Shown piece after piece: positions 28,450-38,288 of a DNA stretch of 64,000 nucleotides (position 1 is its first letter; each line of letters starts with the position of its first letter). The stretch is from the NCBI GenBank assembly GCA_019217005.1, contig JAHBNG010000018.1, positions 62,001-126,000 of the forward strand. Direction: 5' to 3'. The position numbers and the translations under genes were made by a program. This DNA is from Chloroflexi bacterium TSY. GTDB lineage: Bacteria > Chloroflexota > Anaerolineae > Caldilineales > Caldilineaceae. The notes beneath the pieces were generated by a model. That model was given only the letters and a program-made list of their open reading frames with translations. It ran no database searches and had not been told where the DNA came from.

Positions 28450-29371
28450 ATGATGGCAAAAACATCAACAAAAGTAGACAAAAAAATTCGTTAGCCAGCG
28501 GAACCAATGGTCACCCGGTCCATCGCAATGGGATAAGAACGTCCCAGAGTGATCTGCTCAAACGAGAGGGCGCGCCCGATGATGGACGATATGTTTCGCT
28601 CGAAGAATATTGGGAGACCTGGTATGATCATGGCGATGCGAGCTATGAATGGAACAATGGCCGTCTGGAGGCAAAACCTTTGACAACGCCGACACAATAT
28701 AGCCTCTATGTGTGGTTTTTGATGTTACTCATACAATACGCCAAATCAAACTCAGATGTGGATATTATGGGTTTGGAAACAGGCTTCACGATGAATAACA
28801 TACCAAATCCTGACTTGCCTGGTACATTCAAAGATGTGGTTCGAAACCGGATATTGCAGCGATTCGTCACGATAACCCAGTGCAGTGGGGGGAAAACGAT
28901 CGATCCTATAAGGGCATCTGCAACGTCTGCATCGAGTCATTGTCTGATTCCGACCCACACCAAATCCTACGTGACATCAAGACAAAATATGACGAGTATG
29001 AGTTCTCTGGGGTGCAAGAGTATTATATTCTTGATCCTAGCGGCGAGCACATGCATTTCTATGAGCGAACAGCAGCAGGTGTTTATGTAGATTTGTCACC
29101 AACGACGGATGGTATTGTCTCTTCAAAAGAGCTACCTGGTTTTCAGTTTCGCGTGTCTGATCTCTACGACAGACCAGCGTTAGAAGATTTGGCTATGGAT
29201 GAGATCTACCAAGGCTATGTTCTTCTCGAATATCAAGCCACAATGAGGCGGGCAGAGGAAGAGCGTCTGCGGGCGGAGGAGGAACGTCTACGGGCAGACA
29301 AAGCGGAGGAAAATGCGAAGCAATATAGAGATATGTTACGCAAATTAGGTATCCCGGTCGATGAAAACTGA
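28450..29371 (+). pseudogene. Uma2 family PD-(D/E)XK endonuclease, frameshifted
   Basis: A good AAAGGAG (28439-28445) precedes the ATG at 28450. Uma2/DUF820 features are EEYWETWYDHGDASYEWNNGRLE, the D of a reconstructed RKPDIAAIRHDNP, the E of CNVCIESLSDSDP, and a later EYYILDPS. Two lesions break it, each explained by loss of one A in an A run: 28480-28486 (needs eight A) and 28844-28846 (needs four). The C-terminus is a charged coiled coil (repeated EEERLRAEEERLRA), typical of Uma2 proteins in multicopy hosts. Recent decay or homopolymer sequencing error are both possible. Confidence 0.75.
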
Positions 29372-29423
29372 AATCGGTTAACAAATTTAGCGTTTGGTTT
29401 AGAACCTGTCCGAATAGTGGTTA

Positions 29424-29574
29424 TACTGAGCAGCGCCACAAAATAACACTTTTTAGTCGAGAAAGAATGTTATACTGAGCAAGGCCATAGATGAGAAAAA
29501 TTAGCCCAGTTTTACCCGAGTAGATCATTCTCATCTATGAGCGCTTGCGGTATATAATGTGCTGCTGCGGAGCA
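29424..29574 (-). mobile_element. MITE R4, copy interrupted by R5
   Basis: It is inserted at a TA of R3 (TA at 29422-29423 and 29575-29576). Removing R5 and one TA leaves a 69-bp sequence nearly identical to the reverse complement of 8306-8374. Confidence 0.75.
29473..29552. mobile_element. MITE R5 (80 bp) nested in R4
   Basis: It begins TACTGAGCAAGGCCATAGATGAG, so pairs with the right end CTCATCTATGAGCGC...GCGGTA. The TA duplication lies at 29471-29472 and 29553-29554. It is the innermost of three stacked insertions. Confidence 0.75.
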
Positions 29575-29633
29575 TATGAGTTCGACCGATTTCTCGAGCA
29601 AGAATAGATCGTCATAGAACTTTTCGGACAAGC

Positions 29634-30043
29634 CCTTAGTCAACGGTGCCTGCATGATTCACATGTAATTTCCATACGTTGTTCAAAAGGAGGTGATTCG
29701 CTCATCTCCTTTATAATTGCAAATTAGACTCGTTTGTTCCCCAAATTGGTTCATCTATAATTGCGGAGTTAGCATCCTCAGATGTCAAATACAGTCGAGT
29801 AGATACGTATATGCAAATGCCTATTCAACGGTAATTTGATCTAGTTAAGACTTTACGCCTCCTAGAGAATCGTCAATTATGCAAAACCATTGGTGCTGTA
29901 TCTTACTGGACAGAACTATCCACTCATGAGACAATAAAGAGCGTTCCTTCAAACGGGCAAATCGTTGTAGACAGCTCATCGTCAAAGGTGCAAGTAGCAT
30001 TTCTACCGGGCTACATGTTTAACACCTTGACATGAGCTTTATT
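29634..30043. other. Intergenic region, nothing recognised
   Basis: AT-rich sequence without a convincing ORF, tRNA or repeated motif. An 8-mer AAAGGAGG near 29688 resembles a ribosome-binding site, but the frame after it closes quickly. Confidence 0.35.
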
Positions 30044-30140
30044 TATGCTGAGCACTGCCATAAATTTAAAATAAATTCACCGATTCCACCCCGCTAAAAA
30101 TGGTCAAATTTATCTTAAATTTATGTGCGAGTGCGGTATA
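30044..30140. repeat. R5-like hairpin element
   Basis: It opens TATGCTGAGCACTGCCATAAATTT and closes AAATTTATGTGCGAGTGCGGTATA. These share the TGAGCA and GTGCGGTA ends of R5 but have different arms (AAATTTAAAATAAATT pairs imperfectly with AATTTATCTTAAATTT). Confidence 0.55.
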
Positions 30141-30199
30141 TTAAGGAGGCGCTTTATGTGTACAAACCTGAAGTTCATACGATATTCTCCCGATTCCAG

Positions 30200-30240
30200 G
30201 AATCCCTGAGAGCACAATGCTCCAGGGATTCTGCCTTTTT
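30200..30240 (+). terminator. Rho-independent terminator upstream of the ABC exporter
   Basis: GAATCCCTG (30200-30208) pairs with CAGGGATTC (30223-30231), extended by AGAGCA/TGCTC pairing, and CCTTTTT follows within four bases. No gene ends just before it, so it may act as a leader attenuator for the exporter genes 68 bp downstream. Confidence 0.6.
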
Positions 30241-30308
30241 AGGACAGATCAAAAAATTGCTGCGATTGTCATGAAAATGAAAGTTGTCAATAGTCCGGAA
30301 AAACCATT

Positions 30309-32193
30309 ATGAAACAACGAGGATTGCGCTTTCTCTTACCCTATATGAGACCATATCGGCGGGATCTCATCATTGGGACGATCTATGCGCTCATCAGCGC
30401 AGGCGCACAAGCTTATAGTCCGACCTTGCTCGGCTATGCCGTCGATAACTTAACCCCAAGGTATTCAAGCAGGTATGTTGGCCCTTTATGGGGCTGGTTT
30501 GGTGCTTCTAGCTGGAATACTTGCTTCCTTTCGCTACCTGTTGCGTATGCTCACTGGCTACATTGCGGCGGGTGTCACCTATCGCATGAGCGCTGAATTG
30601 TTTCACCGCCTGCTGCTCTTCGATAAGGAGACGCGTGAACAATATGGAACAGGGGATCTACTCTCGCGTGCAACCAGCGACTTCATCTACATTGGACGCT
30701 TTTACAGCGCTGGTTTTCAGATGTCCATGCACGCACTTTTTCTGCTGCTCATTGGCTGTGGCTTGATTGCTATTACAAGTCCCTCTCTAGCTGTGTTTGT
30801 GATGGTCACGCTTGCGGCAAGCATTGCGGTACAAGTGCGGCTAAGCCGCCGAATGGAGCAAACATTCTCAAACGTCCAAGAACAGATGGCCAAGATTTCG
30901 GCCTTTGTCGAAGAGCATCTGGGCGCGGCCCGTATGTTGCGCGCCTATGCCCAAGAAAAGGCGGTTGGTCAAGAATTTGCCCATGCCAATCAAAACTATG
31001 TGCGGGATAACCTGCGCTTTGTTCTTCAATCGAGCACCATTTCACCGTTACCCCGTTTTGTGGTGCAACTTCCCTCTGCTGTCGTGATTTTTGTCGGTGG
31101 TATCTTCATTCTTGGCAACCAGCTAACTCTGGGACAATATGTTCAGTTTATTGTCTACCTAACTGTCCTCAATGGCGCCGCACAGATGATCACTGGTGCA
31201 TATGAACGCTTATTGCAGGGAAGCGCTGCAGCTGGACGTGTTGGAGAAATATTACATCGGTGGCCCAAGATCGTAGATGACAAAACAGCTGTCAACCCCA
31301 AATTAGACGGGCATATTCGTTTTCGAGATGTAGGCGTCTATGCAGAAGATCAAGAGCGCTGGGTATTGCGCAATATTAATTTAGAGATTCCCGCGGGGCA
31401 GACAGTCGGGATCGTTGGACCAACGGGCGCTGGGAAGAGTATGTTGCTTGGACTTCTCGGGCGAATTCATGATCCTGATGAGGGAAGCGTTGAAATTGAT
31501 AGCCATGATCTGCGTCAGCTCATGTTGACTACTCTCCGTGAAAATGTCATTTATGTTCCTCAAGAGACGTTGCTTTTTAGCATGAAACTGCGTGACAATG
31601 TCGCCTTGGGTGTCCCTGAAACGCCCGAACCACGCATCTATCGGGCAATCGAACAGTCGCGCTTGGCCAATGACCTACCACTTCTTCCCAAAGGGCTCGA
31701 GAGCCTCGTTGGTGAACGAGGTGCCACCCTCTCTGGCGGCCAGAAGCAGCGCACAGCTATTGCGCGTGCCTTGGTCCGTGATCCCAAAGTACTCCTGCTG
31801 GATGACGCATTGGCGAGCGTCGATATGAAGACATCGGCAGAGATTATCCAAGAGCTACGCACGGCTCGCACGAGACGCACTTGCATTATCGTCAGTCAGC
31901 GTATGGCTGCTGTCCAAGATGCTGATCAGATTGTTGTATTGGATCATGGGAACATTGTTGAGCAAGGAGATCACGAGGAATTGTTGGCTCGAAATGGACT
32001 CTATGCAGAGATGTACTATCGCGAAATGGAACAGGCACAAGAAGATGGAACGAATGGGCTCATCACGGATACAAAAACAACAGACGGAGGAACAAGAAAT
32101 GGCCTCAATGGATTCAAACCAAACGGACAACGTCCTCGTTCCCAAAATGGAAGGGAACGGCACGAACGGAACAAAATTCCAGCATACAATTGA
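30309..32193 (+). pseudogene. ABC exporter subunit 1 (degenerate-site half), frameshifted
   Basis: The N-terminal frame (30309 to about 30455) and the main frame differ by one base within the CCCCAA at 30454-30459. Correcting it joins AVDNLTP to GIQAGMLALYGAG. The protein has six transmembrane helices, then an NBD with Walker A GPTGAGKS, signature LSGGQ and H-loop region IIVSQR. After Walker B it reads VLLLDDALASVD, with Asp in place of the catalytic Glu, as in the degenerate half of heterodimeric exporters. The C-terminal end overlaps the next gene by 95 bp, so the two are coupled. The single indel may be genuine or a read error. Confidence 0.8.
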
Positions 32194-34120
32194 GAACAAA
32201 ACAGATGCTCCCCTGGATTGGGCTCAGGCCCTCGAGCAGGCGAAGGAGGATCGCGCCAAGATCGACCAGGCGAAACTGATTGATGAGCCGGGGGAGTTGG
32301 CGCTAGAGTCTAGTCAAAAAATTAGTCAAGATTGGGCACTCTTCCGTCTGTTAGGAGAATCACTTTGGCCCTATAAAGGCTGGATGCTGGCCGCTTTATT
32401 CCTGATGATCATTGTGGCTACGCTCAACGTCATTCCGCCACTTCTTTTGCAATGGGCAATCGATGGTCCACTTGCACAAGCGATCAACAATCCGCAAGGA
32501 AGTGGATTCAATGGACTTCTTGCCCAGTCGACAGAAAGCGGATTGTTAGGCATCGCCGCATTGTATGCTCTCACTGCAATTGGCATCTATGGAATTACCT
32601 ATGCTTATACCTATTTCTTGCAACAGGCAGGGCAACGTGCATTGGCCGATCTGCGCGTGCGTCTCTTTAATCATCTACTGAACCACGACTATGCTTTTCT
32701 TTCCCAAACGTCTACGGGTGAACTGGTCGCAAGGTTGACCAATGATATTGACCAACTGAATGCCGTATTATCGAGCAGCGTCGTGGTGGTCCTAGTGGAA
32801 GGGGCAACGCTAATTGCTGTCGTGACGATGATGTTTGCGATTAATTGGCGTCTGGCGCTCCTAGCATTGGCTATTTTGCCGGTTGTTCTCGTGGTAACGG
32901 TCTATTTTCGTGCACGCCTGCGCCGCTCATCGACGGGTGAGCGTTCAGCGATGGCCCGCATTAGTTCATTTTTAAACGAGCATCTCCACGGCATGACAGT
33001 TGTTCAACTCTTTAATCGAGAAAGTGAGAGTGAAGAGGAGTTTGACACCTACAACAGTCGGTATCGTCGAGCGCTGATTTTGGTGCGCAAGCATAGTGCC
33101 GTTTTTCTTTCCGTGCAAGAGATTCTGGCCTCGATCGGGCTGGCCCTCATGCTCTATGCTGGCGGCTTGGGCGTACTGGCTGGCTGGGCCACCTTGGGTG
33201 TCTTGGTTGCCTTTATCCAGTATACGCAACGCGCCTTTCGTCCCGTTATTATGTTGTCACAGCAATACAATGCGGTACAGATTGCGCTGGGTGCGGCGGA
33301 ACGGATCTATCGAATGTTGAATACTGAGCCAAACATTCAAAATCCACAACGGCCTACATCCCTAACCAATTTGTCTGGTTCCATTCAACTTGAGGATGTC
33401 CATTTTCGCTATGTTGAAGATGAGCCTGTTTTGCGCGGCGTGTCGCTGGATATTCCGGCCGGACAATCCGTGGCCATTGTAGGGGCAACAGGTGCAGGGA
33501 AGTCCAGCTTGGTGAGTCTACTTGCCCGTCAATATGATCCCCAAAAAGGAGCCGTCAAGCTAGACGAGATCGATATCCGCGAATTAAATCTGGCTGACCT
33601 GAGACGGTCGGTGGCTGTAGTCCCACAGGATCCAGTCTGTTTGGCAGGAAGCATTGAGCGTAATATTCGTCTTTACCGCAACGATGTGAGTGAAGAAGAG
33701 ATACGCAAAGCTGCAGAATTTACAAACGCGGCTCAGTTCATCGATGAATTACCAGGGAGATATGATTTTGAGGTTCTGCCGGGCGGTGCAAATCTTTCAC
33801 AAGGGCAGCGGCAATTATTGGCATTGGCCCGTGCTTTGGCCCTCAGCCCCAACGGCGTACTGGTATTGGACGAAGCCACCAGCAGCATCGACACTGCAAC
33901 AGAGGCGCTGATCCAAGATGCTCTGGAACGTGTTTTGCGCACCCGCACCAGCCTCGTCATTGCTCATCGCCTGAGCACCATTCGCAACGCTGACCGGATT
34001 ATCGTGATGGACAAAGGGAAAGTTGTCGAGGACGGGGAGCATGATTCGTTACTGGCCCTGAATGGTTTTTATGCACGGTTGCATGAGCACCAGGTTATGC
34101 CAGAGATGGTGGCTGTATAA
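32099..34120 (+). CDS. ABC exporter subunit 2 (catalytic half)
   Basis: 673 residues from the ATG at 32099, with GGAGG eight bases upstream, inside the end of subunit 1. A hydrophilic 70-residue N-terminus precedes six transmembrane helices and an NBD with Walker A GATGAGKSS, Walker B VLVLDEATSSID (Glu present) and H-loop VIAHRLSTI. Its signature reads LSQGQ instead of LSGGQ. In a heterodimer this deviant signature faces the degenerate Walker B of subunit 1, so both oddities fall in one ATP site. It matches TM287/288-like multidrug or lipid exporters. The substrate is unknown. Confidence 0.88.
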   Translation: MASMDSNQTDNVLVPKMEGNGTNGTKFQHTIENKTDAPLDWAQALEQAKEDRAKIDQAKLIDEPGELALESSQKISQDWALFRLLGESLWPYKGWMLAALFLMIIVATLNVIPPLLLQWAIDGPLAQAINNPQGSGFNGLLAQSTESGLLGIAALYALTAIGIYGITYAYTYFLQQAGQRALADLRVRLFNHLLNHDYAFLSQTSTGELVARLTNDIDQLNAVLSSSVVVVLVEGATLIAVVTMMFAINWRLALLALAILPVVLVVTVYFRARLRRSSTGERSAMARISSFLNEHLHGMTVVQLFNRESESEEEFDTYNSRYRRALILVRKHSAVFLSVQEILASIGLALMLYAGGLGVLAGWATLGVLVAFIQYTQRAFRPVIMLSQQYNAVQIALGAAERIYRMLNTEPNIQNPQRPTSLTNLSGSIQLEDVHFRYVEDEPVLRGVSLDIPAGQSVAIVGATGAGKSSLVSLLARQYDPQKGAVKLDEIDIRELNLADLRRSVAVVPQDPVCLAGSIERNIRLYRNDVSEEEIRKAAEFTNAAQFIDELPGRYDFEVLPGGANLSQGQRQLLALARALALSPNGVLVLDEATSSIDTATEALIQDALERVLRTRTSLVIAHRLSTIRNADRIIVMDKGKVVEDGEHDSLLALNGFYARLHEHQVMPEMVAV

Positions 34121-34354
34121 AAGCATTTATAATATGTTGGAGCCTGTATAAATCAAGCAGGGCGATACGGCAAAGTTTACAAACTCGTAGAATGGTCTTG
34201 TGGGGCAGTGTGGCTACTTTAGGAATGGGAATTTAATAACTTGTACAGTTGGTGCGAGATTAGAGATTACATGGGCCGAATCTCTCTATCTCTACTCTCA
34301 CAATCTCCAAATGCCCAAGTTATTTACGGCTCATTCCTTAATCAATTCGAAACA

Positions 34355-34573
34355 TTATGCAGGCTCCAACCCAACCATTTGGAGCATCTTCGCCTGGACT
34401 GATTCCAGAACCGTATCTCTCATGAAGACAGAAGCATTGAGAATTTCAACACCAATTAGCTCGTTCTTCTCATTTAGTTCAACGATAATATTTGGAGTCA
34501 GTTCAAGACTATTGCTCTCAGGACCTTCCATAATCACGATATGCAATATATCTTCTTGTTCGAAATAAGTCAT
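34355..34573 (-). CDS. DUF2283 family small protein
   Basis: 72 residues. The pattern DILHIVIMEGPESNSLE then IIVELNEKNELIGVEILNAS is the DUF2283 core, a short beta-rich unit ending in the GxEIxxAS motif. It is often found singly or next to DUF4258-like toxins, but no partner is seen here. Function unknown. Confidence 0.72.
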   Translation of the reverse strand: MTYFEQEDILHIVIMEGPESNSLELTPNIIVELNEKNELIGVEILNASVFMRDTVLESVQAKMLQMVGLEPA

Positions 34574-34608
34574 CTTTGGTTAATTCATTCGTATATCTTC
34601 CCGTTTTT

Positions 34609-36990
34609 GGGATGGTTCATTCCAGCTGGAGAAATAGGTTGACACTTTGCCACGGGGAGGAGGCGTTCTCTATTACACGCAGTAGGCCAAAAAAGGGGTA
34701 AAATAGCCCTAGGAGGCCAAAATGAACCAAGAATTTAGCGCCGCAGTAACAGGATTCTGTGCCCATGTGAGAATGCTTTCTCCGCAAAGCGAAACTGTAA
34801 AACATTACGAAAGTGACCTAAATCAATTTGGCCAGGTGATAGAAAAAAGGCCAAGAGAGATAGGTCGCCAAGAGATAACGACGTTTGTAACGGCGCAACT
34901 CGAAGCGGGGATGAGCAGTGCGACGGTCAATCGCAGAGTGGCAACGTTGAGCCGATTTTTCGACTACTTGGCGGATGAGGCAGAAGACGAAAGCTGGTCA
35001 AACCCGGTGGTGTGGCGTCTACACCGACTGGATACAGGTTGCCATCTTCCCAGAGATATAGCGGAACGCATCGTCCGCCAGTTATGGGGGAGCGTGAGTC
35101 AAGGTCAGATAAGAGACCAAGTGATGTTGGCCTTGATGCTCGACGTTGGCCTGCGGGTGGGCGAAGTGTCGAAACTAGAGATGGGCGATATTGAAGCTGC
35201 CATAAATCCGGACGAACTGTGGTCACTGCGCGTACGCGGCAAAGGGAACAAAGAGCGTCGAGTCTGGTTGACGCCAGAAACCACAGCGCTGTTGGTGAGC
35301 TATATGGATGAGCGTCCTGATGCAGTCGATAGCCATCTGTTTCTGACTCGTCGTCACAAAGGCATCAGTGTCCGCGGAATCCAGGAGCGCCTCGATTATT
35401 ACCGTCAGCAAGCCGGACTCTCCGAGAACAAGGTCTCCTGTCATCGCCTGCGCCATACCTTCGCCAGACGAATGGCAGAGTCGCGTATGCCACTGCCTAG
35501 TCTCTCTCATTGGTTGGGCCACAGTCAATTGAAAACGACCCAGATTTACATCGATGGTGCCAATCCTGATATGCGAGCCGACTATGAAGCTGCTATGGAG
35601 CAGTTGTCTCGCCAAGCCGCATGCTCGGATATTGAAGGAACGACATCTGCAATAGAGACAGAGAATACTGTGCCTTCTGAACATCGCACAGTGGAGCCAG
35701 CTGTTGGCATCTGTTTGTCCGCTGATGAGATCCGTCAACGTCTCACCTCATTGCCGCTCTGGCTTCATCAACCCATCATCTCATTACTTCTCCACCAGCA
35801 ATTACGCTGGAAAGCCCTCTATCGGCGGGAACGAGCCCTTCAGTGGCTTGGCGAACTCCAACGCGGTTGGCAATGGATGCTCGACCAGCGCATGCTCTCC
35901 AGCTTATCCGAACTAAGACGGCGCGATCTCCAAGACTACATCACCCACCTATGTGACTTAGAGTATTCCGTCCATACCATCAATCATTTTATTTGTACCC
36001 TCAAGAGTTTTCTGCATTTTGCTGAAGAATGTGGCCAGTCGATCGCTCCGGCTTTATATCGCATTCAACGTCTCAAACGACCCACTACCTTACCTCGTCC
36101 GTTGCGCCAGCATGAATTTGCTCAACTTGAACAGTTCGTCTTAAACTCAACGGCTCAGAGCCTTTCTCCTTCCGACCTCCTTGACCGTGCTTGGTTTCTT
36201 ATTCTGGTTGATGCTGGGCTACGTATGGGCGAAGTGCAAGCTCTGCTCGTTTCTGACTGGAATTCGGATACACAGACTCTGCTCGTTCGAGATGCCAAAT
36301 CCCATCGTGACCGTCGGTTGCCTGTTACCCAACGCACTGCTCTTGCCATCGATGCCCATCTGCAACATCGCACCGATGACCTGGCTACTCATTCCCCGCT
36401 TTTACTACGCGATGGCTTACCTCTTCGAGCCAATTATGTGCGCAACCATCTTCATGCCTTTGCCGCCCAAGCTAACTTAGAGGGCGTCACTCCTCATCGC
36501 TTGCGCCATACCTTTGCCACCCGTTTGCTCAACAGTGGCCTTATGCCCATCACTACCTTGCAGAAACTCATGGGGCACACTCATATCGATACCACCATGC
36601 TTTATGCACAGCTCTACGATGAAACCATTCAGCAGCATTATTTAGCCGCTATGGCTTCACATTCTGTTTACGCTATCCCTGAACCTGACCCCGCTATTTG
36701 GGGTCCCACTTTGGAGAATGCCTTTGAATCAACTTTTCAACAGCAACCACTTTAACTTTTATGTCTACTGCGTGTAATAGAGAACGCCGATTCTAGTCGG
36801 GTAGAGCCGCATTAGAGATTACACGCAGTAGGATTTCTCAGAGGTAGAGCGTTCAAATGGCGAAAAAAGACGCAGTAGAGAATCTCGGACCATTTGGCCC
36901 GCTCGAGTCTGTTTTGACTGAGAAGTGCAGGATTATGTCTACTGCGTGTAATAGAGAATGCTCCCTCCTCGGGTCGACTTTGTATGCTGG
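34609..36990 (+). mobile_element. Tyrosine recombinase element bounded by inverted repeats
   Basis: The left side holds a 25-bp core GGCGTTCTCTATTACACGCAGTAGG at 34662-34686. Its complement recurs at 36764-36788, nine bases after the recombinase stop, with 24 of 25 matching. Another complement copy lies at 36939-36961, and partial cores at 36817-36832 and about 36870-36884. Outside the left core, GGGATGGTTCATT...AGCTGG...ATAGGTTGACACTTT resembles an R1 end. The right exterior has a CAAAGTCG-type segment (complement strand) resembling R9. The outer boundaries are approximate. Confidence 0.6.
34722..36755 (+). CDS. Fused double tyrosine recombinase
   Basis: 677 residues containing two complete phage-integrase units. 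Unit 1 (about 1-295) has an N-terminal SAM-like DNA-binding domain, Arg in LDVGLRVGEVS, Lys in RGKGNKERRVW, HRLRHTFARR, the LGHSQLKTTQIY histidine and the tyrosine. Unit 2 (about 330-665) repeats this with GLRMGEV, AKSHRDRRLP, HRLRHTFATR and MGHTHIDTTMLYAQ. Both active sites therefore look intact. Single XerC/XerD-type recombinases are about 300 residues, so this is an apparent head-to-tail fusion. AGGAGG precedes the ATG at 34722. Near-identical inverted cores sit 36 bp before the start and nine bp after the stop, presumably its substrates. Confidence 0.88.
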   Translation: MNQEFSAAVTGFCAHVRMLSPQSETVKHYESDLNQFGQVIEKRPREIGRQEITTFVTAQLEAGMSSATVNRRVATLSRFFDYLADEAEDESWSNPVVWRLHRLDTGCHLPRDIAERIVRQLWGSVSQGQIRDQVMLALMLDVGLRVGEVSKLEMGDIEAAINPDELWSLRVRGKGNKERRVWLTPETTALLVSYMDERPDAVDSHLFLTRRHKGISVRGIQERLDYYRQQAGLSENKVSCHRLRHTFARRMAESRMPLPSLSHWLGHSQLKTTQIYIDGANPDMRADYEAAMEQLSRQAACSDIEGTTSAIETENTVPSEHRTVEPAVGICLSADEIRQRLTSLPLWLHQPIISLLLHQQLRWKALYRRERALQWLGELQRGWQWMLDQRMLSSLSELRRRDLQDYITHLCDLEYSVHTINHFICTLKSFLHFAEECGQSIAPALYRIQRLKRPTTLPRPLRQHEFAQLEQFVLNSTAQSLSPSDLLDRAWFLILVDAGLRMGEVQALLVSDWNSDTQTLLVRDAKSHRDRRLPVTQRTALAIDAHLQHRTDDLATHSPLLLRDGLPLRANYVRNHLHAFAAQANLEGVTPHRLRHTFATRLLNSGLMPITTLQKLMGHTHIDTTMLYAQLYDETIQQHYLAAMASHSVYAIPEPDPAIWGPTLENAFESTFQQQPL

Positions 36991-37186
36991 TTTTAATTGA
37001 TGAACGCTGACCACCTTCATTCATATTGAGTGGGTTTCATTATGAATAGATCAAATCAACTCGGGCTGCGGTTTGCAATTTTGATGGTTGCCAAATCTAG
37101 ATAGGTGTGCTAATATAATAGTTGCGTGATGAATTGACTGTTGTGATTGATTATTCCCCATTTATCTCATACAGAAAAAATAGATA
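36756..37186. repeat. Core-site array downstream of the recombinase
   Basis: It contains core copies in alternating orientation (36764-36788 plus, 36817-36832 minus partial, 36939-36961 plus). From 36991 to 37186 nothing was recognised other than the presumed promoter region of the next gene. Confidence 0.6.
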
Positions 37187-38233
37187 ATGTCTCTACTGCA
37201 CGATCTCCCGAAGTTGCGGTTCTCGATAGCCTTGTACATGGTTCCCCTTTTGATTATAAGTGGGTGTGCAGGGTTCAGCTGGCTAGACGAGTCTACCCTT
37301 GTCCAGACAAGTGTATCTGGTACATCGACACCTGTTCCCTCCCTAACGCCAACCCCCACCATCGCACCAACTCCTGAACCAACTCCCACTCCCGCTGCGT
37401 ATGCTGTTTTACGAACACGCGGTGGAAATCTTCGTTCAGGTCCAGGGATGAACTTTCCCGTGGTTTTGGTGATTAAACAAGGCGATATCTATCCGATTGT
37501 TGGTCGAAGTGAAAATCGTAGTTGGTGGCAGCTCTGTTGCGTACCAAACCCGGACGATACGACGGGTGAAACGCAAATACCTGTTTGGGTTGCAGCATCG
37601 ATCGTTGACGTTGAGGGTGATGCTGCACAAATCACCGGACAAATGGAGCAAGTTGACCGGCCAGAACCTCTCTTTGCAGACGATTTTACGGCACAATGGA
37701 CAATCTCCTATCGCTGTGATTCGCAAAGATGTGAGGTCGCCGAATGCGGCGGTGAAGTGCTTGTGCAAGTCCGCAGCATTCTACAAAACACCTGGTTAGA
37801 GCTTGATCACTCTGTGACATGGCCAGATGAGTGTGGCGACGACACAGTCGCACTCTACCAGATCAATCGATATACAGGCCAAGATCGGTACGTCGGTGAA
37901 GATGCAGCATTCTTTGATCGCTACTGGATGGGTGCCAACTTTGTGAAAGCCGACAAAACCATATCTCTCCCCGATGGCCTAGCCGTACAGGCCTGGTGTA
38001 CAGAACCACAATCGCTTGAGTTGGAAGCGAATGAGAACTGGATCGTTGTTCATGACGGTGAAGCCTGCTACGACGTGGACACCGGTATGATGATCCAACT
38101 CTCCTACTCGAAACGCTGGCTTTTTACGGGTGTTGTGGAAGGGCAAAACTTTGAGCGAGCGTTCTTTGGGGACACCGAATATTATAATTTTGATCTTCAT
38201 TTCACCAATGCACCTCTCGGTGATACGAATTGA
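37187..38233 (+). CDS. SH3-domain lipoprotein
   Basis: 348 residues. The N-terminus is a lipoprotein signal (KLRFSIALYMVPLLIISGC, Cys at about 27). A Pro/Thr-rich wall-spanning linker follows (PTPTIAPTPEPTPTP). Next comes a bacterial SH3 domain (LRTRGGNLRSGPGMNFPVVLVI...WWQL) at about 68-125. The C-terminal 200 residues are beta-rich with several cysteines and no recognised family. It is probably anchored on the outer face of the cytoplasmic membrane, binding peptide or glycan. It stands just downstream of the recombinase element. Confidence 0.78.
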   Translation: MSLLHDLPKLRFSIALYMVPLLIISGCAGFSWLDESTLVQTSVSGTSTPVPSLTPTPTIAPTPEPTPTPAAYAVLRTRGGNLRSGPGMNFPVVLVIKQGDIYPIVGRSENRSWWQLCCVPNPDDTTGETQIPVWVAASIVDVEGDAAQITGQMEQVDRPEPLFADDFTAQWTISYRCDSQRCEVAECGGEVLVQVRSILQNTWLELDHSVTWPDECGDDTVALYQINRYTGQDRYVGEDAAFFDRYWMGANFVKADKTISLPDGLAVQAWCTEPQSLELEANENWIVVHDGEACYDVDTGMMIQLSYSKRWLFTGVVEGQNFERAFFGDTEYYNFDLHFTNAPLGDTN

Positions 38234-38288
38234 CCACAAGAGATCGAGTGTGTACCACAAAGTGTGTAGATGAATACTGCTCAGTTAG

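Larger units (their letters stand above)
29403..29633. mobile_element. MITE R3 copy 2, carrying two nested MITEs
   Basis: The ends are AACCTGTCCGAA and TTTTCGGACAAGC. Its interior matches R3 at 55612-55689 (shared CTCGAG and AGAACTTTTCGG segments) once R4 at 29424-29574 and one TA are removed, leaving 78 bp in each copy. The flanking target duplication is eroded (both sides end in TTAG). Confidence 0.75.

Noticed and set aside
36756..36990. CRISPR array downstream of the recombinase
   Set aside because: The core repeats alternate in orientation and spacing is irregular, which fits recombination sites rather than CRISPR repeats.
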